DNA of 48,631 bases from a virus: the IMG/VR virus record IMGVR_UViG_3300030102_005119, positions 1 to 48,631 of that record. One strand, given 5' to 3'. The translations under genes and the position numbers were made by a program. Position 1 is the first letter of the stretch. Each line of letters opens with the position of its first letter. Shown in pieces: positions 35,723 through 45,094 of this stretch. The notes under the pieces were generated by a model. That model saw only the letters and a program-made list of their open reading frames with translations. It was not told the DNA's origin and did not search any database.

Positions 35723-36857
35723 CTACATCACCCTCCTGTTTAGCAGGGTCGTGTGGACCGTCGTGCTTGAGTGTTTCCATCTTTTCAAGGACATATTCGG
35801 CTTGTTGCCTCTTGGAGGATAGGTATGGTAGCATGTTCTTGAGGATGTTAGATATCTCGTTGTCTATGTTGAAGATAAGCCGATGCTGGGTTGTGTGCTG
35901 TTTCGATACTCTCCTGTTCAACTGGAGAGAGCCACCTTGAATCATCTTGTGCAATTGCTCGCAATGCACCTTCCCTCTCTTCCCCGCTGATACGAAACCG
36001 AGTGATGTCTCGCCTCTCTCTGATACTTTGATGAAGCCATCTGATTCTAGGAAGTCAGCGGCATATGACCAAGGGTTCTTGATGATGATTCCATCGTCAT
36101 CCATCTTGACAAAAGTCCCCTTCTTAGGACCGTTGATGATGTCGTACTCCTCACCGTACATCGAGAGCAACTTGGACAACTTGCCTGTGGTCATGCTCTT
36201 GTGCAAGACCGATTCATCCAGCATCCTCTCCTGTAGTCTCCTGCTGGAGAGAGCACCTTCCAGTTGCAGGATGTGTGATGCCTTGGCTAGAGTGTCCTGC
36301 TCCTTCTGAGTCAGACGCTCGGACTGGTGCAGAGTGCTTCTCCACATCTTCTTGGCATCGGTCTTGCTCTGCATGGCTGTTGCCCACGCCTGTGACTCCT
36401 GCTCTCCCCAGACATCTGTGAATTGGTCTAGCATCTTGAGTGACGAGTCTGCACTGTCCCACAGATTGCAGGCCTGCATTAGTCCCACCTTCCGACTCTC
36501 ACCGAATCTCCTGAGGTTCTTGAGGTCTCTATCACTAGCGCCGAGTTGCTTTATCGTGCTCTCCTTGCCATTCGCCCAAGATATGCCCTTGAGCGTGGTC
36601 TTGACCTCCAGCGCCTTGAGTGTCCTGACATCCTCAATCAGTAGGTCGATGTCTGCTTTCACGTCCTTGTTGCTCCTTCTCATCTTCCTGAGTCTGGATA
36701 CGAAGTCGGATGCACTGCAACCCAGATGAGTCTCGAACCAACCGTTGCCTGTATTGGAGAATGCGTATGAGGGTGTGAACTTCTCCTCTTCCTTCTGTAT
36801 TGTTTCGATGCGGAAGTCTATGTCTTCCTTCAGTATGGCACTATACCAGATTGTCAT
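35715..36857 (-). CDS. Unknown packaging/head protein, about 380 aa
   Basis: The likely start is the ATG at 36857 (a GTG lies one codon earlier). The protein is mostly helical and charged. A middle segment (GKLSKLLSMYGEEYDI, then SYAADFLESDGFIKVSERGE) has the look of a winged-helix DNA-binding domain, with TSLGFVSAGKRGK as the wing. The C-terminus is helical (LKNMLPYLSSKRQQAEYVLE). It sits between the large terminase and the portal. It could be a DNA-binding packaging factor, but I do not recognise a family. Confidence 0.65.
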   Translation of the reverse strand: MTIWYSAILKEDIDFRIETIQKEEEKFTPSYAFSNTGNGWFETHLGCSASDFVSRLRKMRRSNKDVKADIDLLIEDVRTLKALEVKTTLKGISWANGKESTIKQLGASDRDLKNLRRFGESRKVGLMQACNLWDSADSSLKMLDQFTDVWGEQESQAWATAMQSKTDAKKMWRSTLHQSERLTQKEQDTLAKASHILQLEGALSSRRLQERMLDESVLHKSMTTGKLSKLLSMYGEEYDIINGPKKGTFVKMDDDGIIIKNPWSYAADFLESDGFIKVSERGETSLGFVSAGKRGKVHCEQLHKMIQGGSLQLNRRVSKQHTTQHRLIFNIDNEISNILKNMLPYLSSKRQQAEYVLEKMETLKHDGPHDPAKQEGDVDG

Positions 36858-36930
36858 CACCCCAGTATGTGTAAAAAACGCCTGTCGTATTGTCTTCCAT
36901 ATTCGTGCTGCTGTTCTCGTATCTAGCCAT
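36841..36930 (-). CDS. Small ORF, 29 aa, between terminase and the next gene
   Basis: ATG at 36930 with a strong GAGGTGAG ribosome site, TAG at 36841-36843. The peptide begins MARYENSSTNMEDNTTG and ends FYTYWGDDNLV. It fills the 80-nt gap exactly and its end overlaps the next gene's start, so it may couple translation of that gene. The peptide may or may not have its own function. Confidence 0.5.
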   Translation of the reverse strand: MARYENSSTNMEDNTTGVFYTYWGDDNLV

Positions 36931-36940
36931 CTCTCTCACC

Positions 36941-38419
36941 TCAGGGTATTAGCCACCCTCCGCCGGGCTGTTCCTTCCCGCCGAACATGTCATCGAAGCC
37001 CGGCATATAATCATCTAGGAGGACAACCGTTCCCTTGAACTCCTTTGATGCCCAGTTAGCGAGAGCCAGACTCATCGCCAAGTCGTCATGCACACCGACG
37101 CTCTCTAGCCTGCCGTTCTTCTGCATGCCGAAACGATTGAGTTGCATCTCCAACTCATGTGTGTACTTGCGACTTCTCTCGTCACCGTATGGAAGTTTGA
37201 TGTGTCCTTGCTCGAATGCCAGCAATAGTGACATGAACAACGACTCCTTCTTGGCTCTGGTCGTCATGAACACACGAATCGGCATGTCTGCTGCCATCTC
37301 CCTCATCTCCTGCTCCAGCATCCTCTGGAAGTTGTTGCCCTCAAGTTCTATCAGTTCAGGATTGAACTTGCTGTTGAGCATGACCATCATCCTCTTTTGC
37401 GCCATCGAGGACATACCACGCTCGTGCACCACGTGCACTATCTCCTTAAACTCCTCATCCGGCTTCTGACGCATGACAGTCATGGCGGTGAAGTCAGCGT
37501 TCTTGTCAGAGGATATGGCTGGGTCGTGCCCTATGAAGTGCTGTCCGAACACCCCATCAGCCTCCCCTTCTTCGTTGTAGTTGGTCTCGGCCCTGTCAAT
37601 CAGCACGAGATTCGGGTCTCTAGCCACCTCAAGAATCTCCATGGGGAACATGCTGGCCACATCGTGGATAGGCTCGCACAGGTACTCACGGCTGAATTGT
37701 ATGGCTGGCATGGAAAGTCGCCTCTGCTCCAGTGCCTCTATGTTCCAACGCTCAGGCCAGAGTGCCACTCCCTCGTTGTTTATCGCTGGGAACGTCTCCA
37801 CACGGAAGGTCTCCTTCTGCTCCAACTCCGCATACAGGTCGTTGTAGGAGAACGGCGTTCCGACCATCATGAGTTTGCTGCTGTGGTGCAGAACAGGTAG
37901 AAGGACACCGTAGAACCAGTCTGCTGTCCTCTGTAGTTCTGTGCCGCTAGTCCCCCACAGGATGTCGTCGCACACAACCACGTCAGGGTGGAAACCACGA
38001 GTAGCACCACCGACCGACTTGGCCATGATACGAGAGCCGTTGGAGAACTCGAAGTACGATTTCGCCCAAGGCCTACCCTCTGGAATGAGGTCTCTCAGAC
38101 AGTCCGTCCTGTCGATGTTGCTTTTTATGAAACGCATGTGCTCAAGCGTCTGCTCAAGGGAGTGTGAGAAAATCATGATGTGCTTGTTGGGAGTGAATGC
38201 GGCTAACCACAGTGCGTATGTCATGAAGAACACGGACTTACCGTGGTCACGAGATGCCTTCACGCAGTAGTACTGCGACTCCTCAAGCCCGTTCTTCCAA
38301 GACTCGTGGTGAGTGTTGAACAGGAAGCCGAGTATGTCCACGAAGAAGTACTCGAATGACTTCCTGCACATCTCCTTGTCCATCTGGATGATGAAGTCAT
38401 CCATCGACTCGTCGCTCAT
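36941..38419 (-). CDS. terL: Terminase large subunit, 492 aa
   Basis: The packaging motor of the virus. ATPase domain: Walker A SRDHGKS (56-62), Walker B VVVCDD (147-152) and coupling motif VGTPF (186-190). Nuclease domain: Asp299 in GHDPA, Glu360 in ELEGNN and the D445/D446 pair in VHDDLAMSLALANW, together the usual metal-binding acidic triad of RNase H-like terminase nucleases. Length is typical. The ATG overlaps the previous stop as ATGA. All catalytic residues appear intact, so it should be active. It would cut concatemers and drive DNA through the portal encoded two genes downstream. Confidence 0.95.
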   Translation of the reverse strand: MSDESMDDFIIQMDKEMCRKSFEYFFVDILGFLFNTHHESWKNGLEESQYYCVKASRDHGKSVFFMTYALWLAAFTPNKHIMIFSHSLEQTLEHMRFIKSNIDRTDCLRDLIPEGRPWAKSYFEFSNGSRIMAKSVGGATRGFHPDVVVCDDILWGTSGTELQRTADWFYGVLLPVLHHSSKLMMVGTPFSYNDLYAELEQKETFRVETFPAINNEGVALWPERWNIEALEQRRLSMPAIQFSREYLCEPIHDVASMFPMEILEVARDPNLVLIDRAETNYNEEGEADGVFGQHFIGHDPAISSDKNADFTAMTVMRQKPDEEFKEIVHVVHERGMSSMAQKRMMVMLNSKFNPELIELEGNNFQRMLEQEMREMAADMPIRVFMTTRAKKESLFMSLLLAFEQGHIKLPYGDERSRKYTHELEMQLNRFGMQKNGRLESVGVHDDLAMSLALANWASKEFKGTVVLLDDYMPGFDDMFGGKEQPGGGWLIP

Positions 38420-39489
38420 CGCATCACCGACTTCAATAACCTGAAAGCCAATTCCATCGGTTCTCCATTTGCTATGCTACCACCATGTTGTTGCATGTAC
38501 ATCGCTCTCTGCTCAGGTGACATACTCTCAAACATCTGAGCAGTGGCATCAACTGTCGAGGGTGATGACATTATCTCGGAAGCGTCTGGAGTCACGCTGG
38601 TGGTTGGTGCACTGGGATTGAACATGTTGGGTTGTATTCCTTTCTGCCCCGGTATTGCTTGGTTGCCCCCACCCATTGGTGTTCCGTACACTCCGAGTTG
38701 GAAGTTCTGGGGCACGTTGAAATCCCTGTTCTCGAATGAAGGACCTAGTTTCTTGTTGGCTTCCTCAAGAGACATTTGAGGAGTTGCTGGGGGAGTGACA
38801 CCCACTTGTCCTCCTAGAATCTGGTTCGCTTGGTCTGTGCCCATGGTCTGGTAAGGTCCTAGTTGTACCTCTTGTCCGTACTTCTCTCCGGGTTGAATGG
38901 GTACTGGATTTGGGTTGCCGTAGCCCGGCATCACAGTTCCGACTGGTAGTTGATTCTCCTTTTTCTGACCTGCATTGAATGCATCTACCATTGCTGTGTT
39001 CTGTCTTGAAAGATTGGCCATGGCTGTTTGCTGTGCGTCAACTGGGTCGAACATCGTGGGGTCGAATGTAGGTTGGACTTGGTTGTATGTCCTCTCACCC
39101 TGCTCGTTGAATCCCCTGACCCCTCTGCTTTCAGGTGCTGCACCTTGAGAGTAGTCAGAGCGAGGTGCGTTGTATCTCCCTACCTGATTGCGTCGGTCTC
39201 TGCGGTCCTGCAACTTCTCTTGTATCGCTGGTGTCGCTGTGTCTGCTACCTTACCTGCACCGATGTATGTACCTACACCACGACCAGCGGCCATTTGTGC
39301 TCCACTCATGAAATCCTGTTGATTCTCGCTCGCATCTGCTAGAGATGTGAGTGCTGAAAGTCCACCGAGAGCACCACCTATGACTTTTCCGGGTTTGGTT
39401 CTGACTTTGAAGGCATCTTGAACTGTGTTGCCTAGAGCAGCAGACAAGGGTGCAGCAATGGCTGGTGCTTTGACGAGAATCTTGCCCAT
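38416..39489 (-). CDS. Gly/Gln/Pro-rich putative virion protein, about 357 aa
   Basis: The frame is open from 39567, but the ATG at 39489 overlaps the previous stop as TGATG and follows GGGGGGAG, so I prefer it. The N-terminus has Ala/Gly-rich hydrophobic helices (ILVKAPAIAAPLSAALG, VIGGALGGLSALTSLA), then a long low-complexity region rich in Gln, Pro, Asn and Gly, and a helical end (FESMSPEQRAMYMQQHGG, MELAFRLLKSVMR). This resembles ejected or internal virion proteins but has no family signature. It lies directly before the terminase. Confidence 0.65.
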   Translation of the reverse strand: MGKILVKAPAIAAPLSAALGNTVQDAFKVRTKPGKVIGGALGGLSALTSLADASENQQDFMSGAQMAAGRGVGTYIGAGKVADTATPAIQEKLQDRRDRRNQVGRYNAPRSDYSQGAAPESRGVRGFNEQGERTYNQVQPTFDPTMFDPVDAQQTAMANLSRQNTAMVDAFNAGQKKENQLPVGTVMPGYGNPNPVPIQPGEKYGQEVQLGPYQTMGTDQANQILGGQVGVTPPATPQMSLEEANKKLGPSFENRDFNVPQNFQLGVYGTPMGGGNQAIPGQKGIQPNMFNPSAPTTSVTPDASEIMSSPSTVDATAQMFESMSPEQRAMYMQQHGGSIANGEPMELAFRLLKSVMR

Positions 39490-41723
39490 CATTCTCCCCC
39501 CAGTGTGACCTTGACCACCTTGACTACTGATGGTTTGATTTTGTATGCCTTGGCAATCCTGTCCCAATCACCCTTGCTGTTGGATATGGTTCTGACATCC
39601 TGCTTGGTGATACCTAGTTTCATGGCGAGGAATGATACGTCATCCTCCTTGGGCATCTGCTTGAGCACGGCCACGTCCCTTTTGGCCTCAAGCATCTGGA
39701 CTCTTTCCATTGCTTTCACCAGCCTGTCTTCGATGGATAGAGTATCGAAACTGGTTGCCACTGAGTCGAACTGAGACAACCTTGTTTGATAAGGACTTTG
39801 TGCAGCAGCGGCAGAAGCGACCCTTGCGAGCATGTCTCTCCTAGCCTGCTCATCCTCAGGGGTAACCGGTGTCATGATGTTGGGTGGTATCGTTCTACCA
39901 GTCATCTGCTGATATTGAGGTATGAATTGTTGAGGGTTCTTCGCTTGGTCTCTGGCTATCATGTCCAGTAGTCTCTTTCGGTCTATATCATCTCCCATTT
40001 CCGGTAGAGTCACTGGTGCTGCTTCTGGTTTCGCCATCGGCTGTTCGTCATCTGCCGCTAACGGGGAGTCGTATGCCTGTGTCATTGCTTGTGGCACGAA
40101 GTAGTTCTGCATGTGCTCAGGCAGTTGCCTGTTGGCATCGAGGTGACCATCTAGATACTTGGGGACTAGACCGGGTGCATTCTGACTCGACACAGGTGCG
40201 AACTCACGCACCTTGCCACCTTGCGCTGCTGTGACTAGAGAGCCTAGGAGGGAGTACATGTCTCTCTGGTTCTTAGTGGTCTCATGAGCGGGGATGTTCT
40301 TATCTGCATAGTCGGTGAGGAAGCCAATATCCCCTATAGCACCTGAGAGTGCGAGGAACTCGGCTGATGGCATGTGCACCTTCTTGCCTTTTCTTCCATG
40401 CGCTCCTTGACCAGAACCAGCGGTGACCCTCTGCATAGCGTTGTTGAACCGCATTGGCCCTTCCCCTTTCAAATTGGGATGTGTTAGGAGTTGCTCTTTG
40501 AGTGTGTTAATCAGTTTGTTGACACGTGCTGAGTCTTGAGATGGATTACCCAACATGAACTGAAGAGCATCAGGACTCTGGGCCATCTGGTCTATCAAGT
40601 CGTCAAGTTCAGGGAACTTGTCTCCGAATCTAGTTTCTTCGTATATCTCCCTGAGTGTTGGTCCATACGAAGGCCCGCTTTCTTCATCTCTAACGTATAG
40701 AGGTCTATCTAGCATCTTCGGGTCGTTCTCGTTGACATGAGAGACCATCGCTGGTAGCAAGTTCAGCATGTATTTGCGATAGAGTCCTCTGTTTATCTTA
40801 GCACCGCCCGGATTTTTTACTTCATCTCCATATTCGGGAAGGGGGTTGAAGAGGTCAAGAGGCATGTGTTGAATCACTTCCCAGTTGTGAACTTTGTCGT
40901 GCACCAAATCACCAGTGGATGAGTGCCCCAGCATCTCCCTTAACTGAGGTGGTAGTGTCATGTCATCTGCTAGGTTCTGACCCGCCCTTCCTGTCAACCT
41001 CACAGTGTTGGGGGATATCTGACTACCTGAGATGTAGCCGTGTGTGATTCCCTCATCAAAGCCTGATTTTGATTCGTATTTGAAGTCCTCCTTGAGGATG
41101 TTATGTAGGTACGGTGCGAATGGTATCCTGTAAGACTCAGGAAATTGTGCCAAGGATTTTCCTGCATTTTTGAGATTAGCGTCACTGCTCATGTTGAGGT
41201 TGATGAAAGTACCACCCTTGCCACGAGAGGAGAACTGGTTCGCCTGCTCTACGGTTGTTGGACTAGCGAAATCACCCTTGGTCAGCCTCCTCCATTCAGG
41301 TGACATGATGTCCTCAGGCAGGCTCTGGTTCTTCGCATCCTGATGGTCGTCGTTGTAGTCGCCTATCGCATCGCTGATTATCTGCCTAGCGACTTCACCG
41401 CTACCGACTATCTTGGACACCTTCGCTATCAGTGCGTCGATTCCATGTCGATGCTCGTGGCCGTGTATGTCGGTGTAGACGTGCTCGCCATCAGCCCCCA
41501 TCCCCCACTCTCCCTCTGCTGCCCTGTCGCCGTATCTGGCGTTCTTGGGCAGGTCGAACCCCATGTCATTGGTGGGGTTGAGGTCGTGGTACTGGTCTGG
41601 GTGGGTGTCTCCTAGGAACACCAACTCACCAGTGAGGGGGTCAACGGTGTATATTCCCTCTCCCTTTCTGAGCAAGCCACTTGCGAATAGCGCTTGTGTG
41701 ACTGATTTGAAGAGCAGGCTCAT
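39489..41723 (-). CDS. Large unknown protein with C-terminal helix-turn-helix-like region, 744 aa
   Basis: The start overlaps the previous stop as ATGA. The sequence is hydrophilic, His/Asp-rich, with many short motifs such as HGHEHRHGIDALIAK. Around residues 600-650 it is Pro/Gln-rich. The end (VSFLAMKLGITKQDVRTISN, then WDRIAKAYKIKPSVVKVVKV) resembles paired helix-turn-helix motifs. Its composition is like that of the 1826-residue head-module giant, so both may be virion-internal proteins of related style. I recognise no family. Confidence 0.7.
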   Translation of the reverse strand: MSLLFKSVTQALFASGLLRKGEGIYTVDPLTGELVFLGDTHPDQYHDLNPTNDMGFDLPKNARYGDRAAEGEWGMGADGEHVYTDIHGHEHRHGIDALIAKVSKIVGSGEVARQIISDAIGDYNDDHQDAKNQSLPEDIMSPEWRRLTKGDFASPTTVEQANQFSSRGKGGTFINLNMSSDANLKNAGKSLAQFPESYRIPFAPYLHNILKEDFKYESKSGFDEGITHGYISGSQISPNTVRLTGRAGQNLADDMTLPPQLREMLGHSSTGDLVHDKVHNWEVIQHMPLDLFNPLPEYGDEVKNPGGAKINRGLYRKYMLNLLPAMVSHVNENDPKMLDRPLYVRDEESGPSYGPTLREIYEETRFGDKFPELDDLIDQMAQSPDALQFMLGNPSQDSARVNKLINTLKEQLLTHPNLKGEGPMRFNNAMQRVTAGSGQGAHGRKGKKVHMPSAEFLALSGAIGDIGFLTDYADKNIPAHETTKNQRDMYSLLGSLVTAAQGGKVREFAPVSSQNAPGLVPKYLDGHLDANRQLPEHMQNYFVPQAMTQAYDSPLAADDEQPMAKPEAAPVTLPEMGDDIDRKRLLDMIARDQAKNPQQFIPQYQQMTGRTIPPNIMTPVTPEDEQARRDMLARVASAAAAQSPYQTRLSQFDSVATSFDTLSIEDRLVKAMERVQMLEAKRDVAVLKQMPKEDDVSFLAMKLGITKQDVRTISNSKGDWDRIAKAYKIKPSVVKVVKVTLGGE

Positions 41724-43039
41724 GCTGTTCGACCTGCCCTGCTGGTGTAGATACCAACAGGGTCAGCACCATGCATCTCCTCTTCCTCTATGTTCTCTGT
41801 TGGTCCATTGGGTTTGCTGGTCTGGTCTCTTGAGTTAGAGGGGTGCTTGGGTAGACTAGAGCCACCGCCTGAGGTGTCGCTCTCCCCCTTTCCTTTCTTC
41901 TTGTTCTCCTTCCTGTCAAGTAGCCTTGCCACCTTTTGTGCGAGTATCCTCAGTTCCTGCTTGTCTCCCCATGTCATCTTGCGGCCCTTGCCTATCATCG
42001 ACATGGATTGGTTGGCCATCCTAGGGGAGAAGGATTGCGTAGAGCCACCCATGTTGAGATGAGGCATACCACTTATTCTGGGTGGTACTATGGGAGGTGC
42101 ACGATGCGGCTTGAGTCTCGGTCTTGGGACTTTCGGCCTCATCTCACCCGGTAGTTTGGATTGGATTGTACCTGCACCGGTCTCACCTGCCTTGTACGAC
42201 CTAGGGTTCTTCGGATTGGGTGTTGATTCTGTGACTCTGACGTTGCCTGTTCTCTTCCTGCCGCCCTGAGCGCCCATGTAACTCCTGTATGCACCGGGGT
42301 CTTTGCTCATCGGTTGCTTGGTTGCGATGGCCCTGTGCTCCATCTCGACGGAGAGCGGTGCTTCCATCATGCCGGTCTTCTTGCCTCTGGTGACACCTCT
42401 CCTCTTGGCCTTGTACGAACGCTCGGTGGCGTTGATACCACCGCTCATGCCTCCCGGTCCTGTCTTGAACTGCCCTGTGCTGGGCTTGAACTTCTTTCTC
42501 CTCTCCTGTACCGCTTCCTTGTCGTCTGCTCTACCGGACTCTCTGAGTGGTCTGAGCATGGCGGTATCTGCACTCTCACCGAATGACTTGAGCAATGAGG
42601 ACCAAGCGTTCTCCATAGGCTCGCTTGTGAACACCGGGTGACCGTATGCCGCTCCCGGCCCTTTTCCTTGGTTGGCTAGGCTGGTCAGGAAGCCACCATT
42701 GCCGGGTGGTCCGGTGAGTGCGTCGATTTCCCCCTCGTTCGTGAGTCTGCCTGATAGACTCCTAGGGTCTTCTTCCGTGTCGTCTCTGGTTTCCGACGGC
42801 TCGTCTTTGAATTGCTGAAGCAGCGCAGGTGTGACTTTGACGTGCTTCCTGTTCTTGAGTTTCTGCTCCTGCCTGTCCTGCTCCTTCTGCTTCTTCTCCT
42901 TCTCGGCATCTAGGTACTCAGGGTCACCGGGGTTGTAGCGACTCTCGTATCCATCGTTGTACCTGAACATCGTGGATGATTCGCTTCTTGAGTTGTATAG
43001 TCTGGTATCGCTACCACGACCCATCATGCCCTCGGTCAT
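41720..43039 (-). CDS. Basic, largely disordered protein, 439 aa
   Basis: Begins MTEGMMGRGSDTRLYNSRSE with ATGA-type overlap. It is rich in Lys, Arg, Gly, Pro and Ser: an early charged coil (EKEKKQKEQDRQEQKLKNRK), many basic patches (YKAKRRGVTRGKK, RPRLKPHRAPPIVPPR), a short helix (KQELRILAQKVARLLDRKEN) and an acidic end. The composition suggests DNA or RNA binding and a mainly unfolded chain. No family is recognised. It lies between two unknown genes of the packaging block. Confidence 0.68.
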   Translation of the reverse strand: MTEGMMGRGSDTRLYNSRSESSTMFRYNDGYESRYNPGDPEYLDAEKEKKQKEQDRQEQKLKNRKHVKVTPALLQQFKDEPSETRDDTEEDPRSLSGRLTNEGEIDALTGPPGNGGFLTSLANQGKGPGAAYGHPVFTSEPMENAWSSLLKSFGESADTAMLRPLRESGRADDKEAVQERRKKFKPSTGQFKTGPGGMSGGINATERSYKAKRRGVTRGKKTGMMEAPLSVEMEHRAIATKQPMSKDPGAYRSYMGAQGGRKRTGNVRVTESTPNPKNPRSYKAGETGAGTIQSKLPGEMRPKVPRPRLKPHRAPPIVPPRISGMPHLNMGGSTQSFSPRMANQSMSMIGKGRKMTWGDKQELRILAQKVARLLDRKENKKKGKGESDTSGGGSSLPKHPSNSRDQTSKPNGPTENIEEEEMHGADPVGIYTSRAGRTA

Positions 43040-43455
43040 ATTGCCTCAGTCTCCCCCATCATGAAATTGGCAGTCTGTGAAATCGCATCTGATAGTTCGA
43101 TGTAGAACGACTTGACGAATGGTGGGTTGGTGAAGCACTTGCCCATTCTCCTGCATTCGTCCTCGAAAAGTGGTAGTAGTGATTTGAGATTGTCCCTCAC
43201 TGGCCAGACGGTCACCGGGTCGTCATCCTCGGATAGGGTCTTCAATGCATCCACTATGTCACTGAGGAAGGATGAGTAGTCGAGGTTGCCATACGAGTCT
43301 CGATTGACGTAGAACTTGAACCTCTTGTACACCAAGGTGGCGTAGTCTAGTAGTATGGGTAGTTCGTTTTCGTTGACTACCCTGCCTTTTTTGATGAGCC
43401 TGTAGCCCGGATGGGACATCTGTAGTAAATCAGTGATTACTATTCTTTGCTCCAT
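43036..43455 (-). CDS. Unknown small helical protein, about 139 aa
   Basis: An ATG at 43455 follows GAGGTGGGGG at fair spacing; a GTG at 43470 would add five residues. The sequence has PILLDYATLVYKRFKFYVN, SDIVDALKTLSEDD and a Cys-containing ECRRMGKCFTNPPFVKSFY. It follows the tandem zinc-helix gene directly. A packaging role is possible from position only. Confidence 0.62.
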   Translation of the reverse strand: MEQRIVITDLLQMSHPGYRLIKKGRVVNENELPILLDYATLVYKRFKFYVNRDSYGNLDYSSFLSDIVDALKTLSEDDDPVTVWPVRDNLKSLLPLFEDECRRMGKCFTNPPFVKSFYIELSDAISQTANFMMGETEAI

Positions 43456-43466
43456 GCTCCCCCACC

Positions 43467-44144
43467 TCACTCGCCCTGCTGTTCCAATAACTGCTCTTTA
43501 ATCCTCTTCCAACTATCGGGACTTTCCTTGGCTAATTCGACCTTTAGTATGTTGAACGTCTGGTTGATTTGTGCACCGTCGCTATCTGCTCCCCAAGTGT
43601 CATTCAACTTCACTAGGTCTTTGATGCTCTCTCTGACTTCCTTGTGTAGTTTCACCGCATCACCTACGAAGCCATCCTCGTGAACGCTACCGTAGTCCAG
43701 CAACTCGTTGAACTTGTCATTGAGTTTCTCCACGTTGTTTCGCAGCACGTTCATCTCTTGTCCTAGGGTGATAGCGACCTCGAATGCCGCTGATTTCTTG
43801 ACGAGGGGTTGGAAGTGGTGCTTCATGTGATGGTAGACCGAGTTCTCAGAGCAACCGATGACTTCTGCTATGTCCTCGCTAGGTAGTATTCCCTCGAAGT
43901 AGCCTGTCTCGAACTCCCCTCTCCTGTCATGGGAGCAGACGGGGCAAGATGGGTTGGAGTCCATGTGATACTCACCCATGTGATTCTTGAAGTGGCGGTC
44001 TGCTGTATTGGCTCTCCAAGTCATGTCCTTGTCTAGTTGCTTGCAACTGATTTCACCGTTCAAGAGTGCCTCTTCCAGTTGCTCTCTTTCCTCACATTGA
44101 CAAAAGGCGCAGGACCTCTTGACCACTCGCTCTCGCTCGGTCAC
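43467..44144 (-). CDS. Tandem zinc-HTH protein, candidate small terminase, 225 aa
   Basis: GTG start at 44144. Residues 12-56 and 67-111 are two copies of the same 45-residue module and align with no gaps: C-x2-C, 36 residues on a His, four later another His (C12, C15, H51, H55; C67, C70, H106, H110). Gly, Asn and Lys positions are also shared. The second copy holds a clear helix-turn-helix (SEDIAEVIGCSENSVYHHMK). The rest is a coiled coil (LGQEMNVLRNNVEKLNDKF) and a helical tail. DNA-binding modules plus an oligomerising coil, at the start of the packaging genes, suggest a small terminase subunit. A regulator is the alternative. Confidence 0.72.
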   Translation of the reverse strand: MTERERVVKRSCAFCQCEEREQLEEALLNGEISCKQLDKDMTWRANTADRHFKNHMGEYHMDSNPSCPVCSHDRRGEFETGYFEGILPSEDIAEVIGCSENSVYHHMKHHFQPLVKKSAAFEVAITLGQEMNVLRNNVEKLNDKFNELLDYGSVHEDGFVGDAVKLHKEVRESIKDLVKLNDTWGADSDGAQINQTFNILKVELAKESPDSWKRIKEQLLEQQGE

Positions 44145-44183
44145 GTATGACCGGAAGTATAATCACCAAATGAACGTTGTTGA

Positions 44184-44190
44184 CTTATAG
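44184..44190 (-). promoter_or_regulatory. Possible TATA-like element before the packaging genes
   Basis: The minus strand reads CTATAAG about 43 nt upstream of the GTG at 44144, in one of the few non-overlapping gaps of this block. It would allow a transcript with a leader of about 15-20 nt. Weak evidence: one short motif and no clear factor-B element. Confidence 0.28.
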
Positions 44191-44192
44191 AC

Positions 44193-44462
44193 TTACATTC
44201 GACTTATTCTGGTGTATATAGTGCCAAGTCCCATCATTGACACGAAGATGGCAATCATGGCCATTGAAGCGTCTGTCTGACTTATGTCAGCAGCCTTGAA
44301 CACCAAGACGAAGAGCATGACGAGTATGGCACTGATGAGTTGAATCATCACCATGTCGATAATCACGCTTCTCCTGTGTGTGAAGAGGTTGAGCGAGAGG
44401 TTAGCCACTTGGTTCGGTACTCCAAGAGGGAGTGAACTTCTACCACTTGGTCCTGACATCAT
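44193..44462 (-). CDS. Small membrane protein, 89 aa
   Basis: A GGAGGACC site precedes the ATG at 44462. Two hydrophobic helices are visible: MVMIQLISAILVMLFVLVF (about 37-55) and MAMIAIFVSMMGLGTIY (about 67-83), joined by a short polar loop. Holin-like in size and topology, but nothing else supports lysis. It is the last gene of the accessory block. Confidence 0.7.
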   Translation of the reverse strand: MMSGPSGRSSLPLGVPNQVANLSLNLFTHRRSVIIDMVMIQLISAILVMLFVLVFKAADISQTDASMAMIAIFVSMMGLGTIYTRISRM

Positions 44463-44464
44463 AA

Positions 44465-45094
44465 TCAGGTCCTCCCGAATAGTGCTCTGTTGAACATGCC
44501 ACCAACTGCCTGCCCTGCGCTTTCCATCATACCGGGGTCAGAGAGTGCGGTGTTGAGCATACCCTGCATTAACGACTGGTCTGCCATCTGTAGAATCATC
44601 TGTCTCTCCTGCTCTGCCTGTTGGATTATCTGCATGGATGTGTTCTGTAGGCTGTTGAGTTGTGCTATGATATTCTCAGCACTGAGAGTCTGTAGGTCGC
44701 TTGGCATGGAAGTCACATCGAGTGAGAGACTACCAGTGTCCTCGTCCATGGTGAAAGTCGCATTCTTGAGGACATTCAATAATGAGAATGTAGTGATATT
44801 GGATAGCATCTCGATGAACACAGGCATGTTCTGACTGATGATGAACTTGTCAATCGGTTGGATTGTAGCAAGCATCGAAGCCAGAATCTGGGTCTCCGAG
44901 GGCGGTGCTACTGGAGCGTTGTATTGTTGGGGGGATATGCCTGCGCCCCCTAGAATGCCACCTACCAACGGTGATGTTCCGTATCCGTTGGTGTACTGCT
45001 GCTGCTGTTGTCCGAAAGCGTTCGGTTGAGAAGCACCTAGACTGAGAGAATTGCCGTTTTGGGCGCTTCCTAGATTTGAAAGCCCTAGTGTCAT
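44465..45094 (-). CDS. Gln/Asn-rich protein with coiled coil, 209 aa
   Basis: ATGA overlap with the previous gene. The first 65 residues are low complexity (NAFGQQQQQYTNGYG, Gly/Pro-rich). A helical middle follows (LASMLATIQPIDKFIISQN, TTFSLLNVLKNATFTM), then a long coiled coil (ENIIAQLNSLQNTSMQIIQQ and beyond). Function unknown; the low-complexity head suggests an assembly or scaffold role. Confidence 0.62.
   Translation of the reverse strand: MTLGLSNLGSAQNGNSLSLGASQPNAFGQQQQQYTNGYGTSPLVGGILGGAGISPQQYNAPVAPPSETQILASMLATIQPIDKFIISQNMPVFIEMLSNITTFSLLNVLKNATFTMDEDTGSLSLDVTSMPSDLQTLSAENIIAQLNSLQNTSMQIIQQAEQERQMILQMADQSLMQGMLNTALSDPGMMESAGQAVGGMFNRALFGRT

Noticed and set aside
44193-44462. Holin
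   Set aside because: Size and two helices fit, but no lysin gene is nearby and nothing else supports a lysis role.
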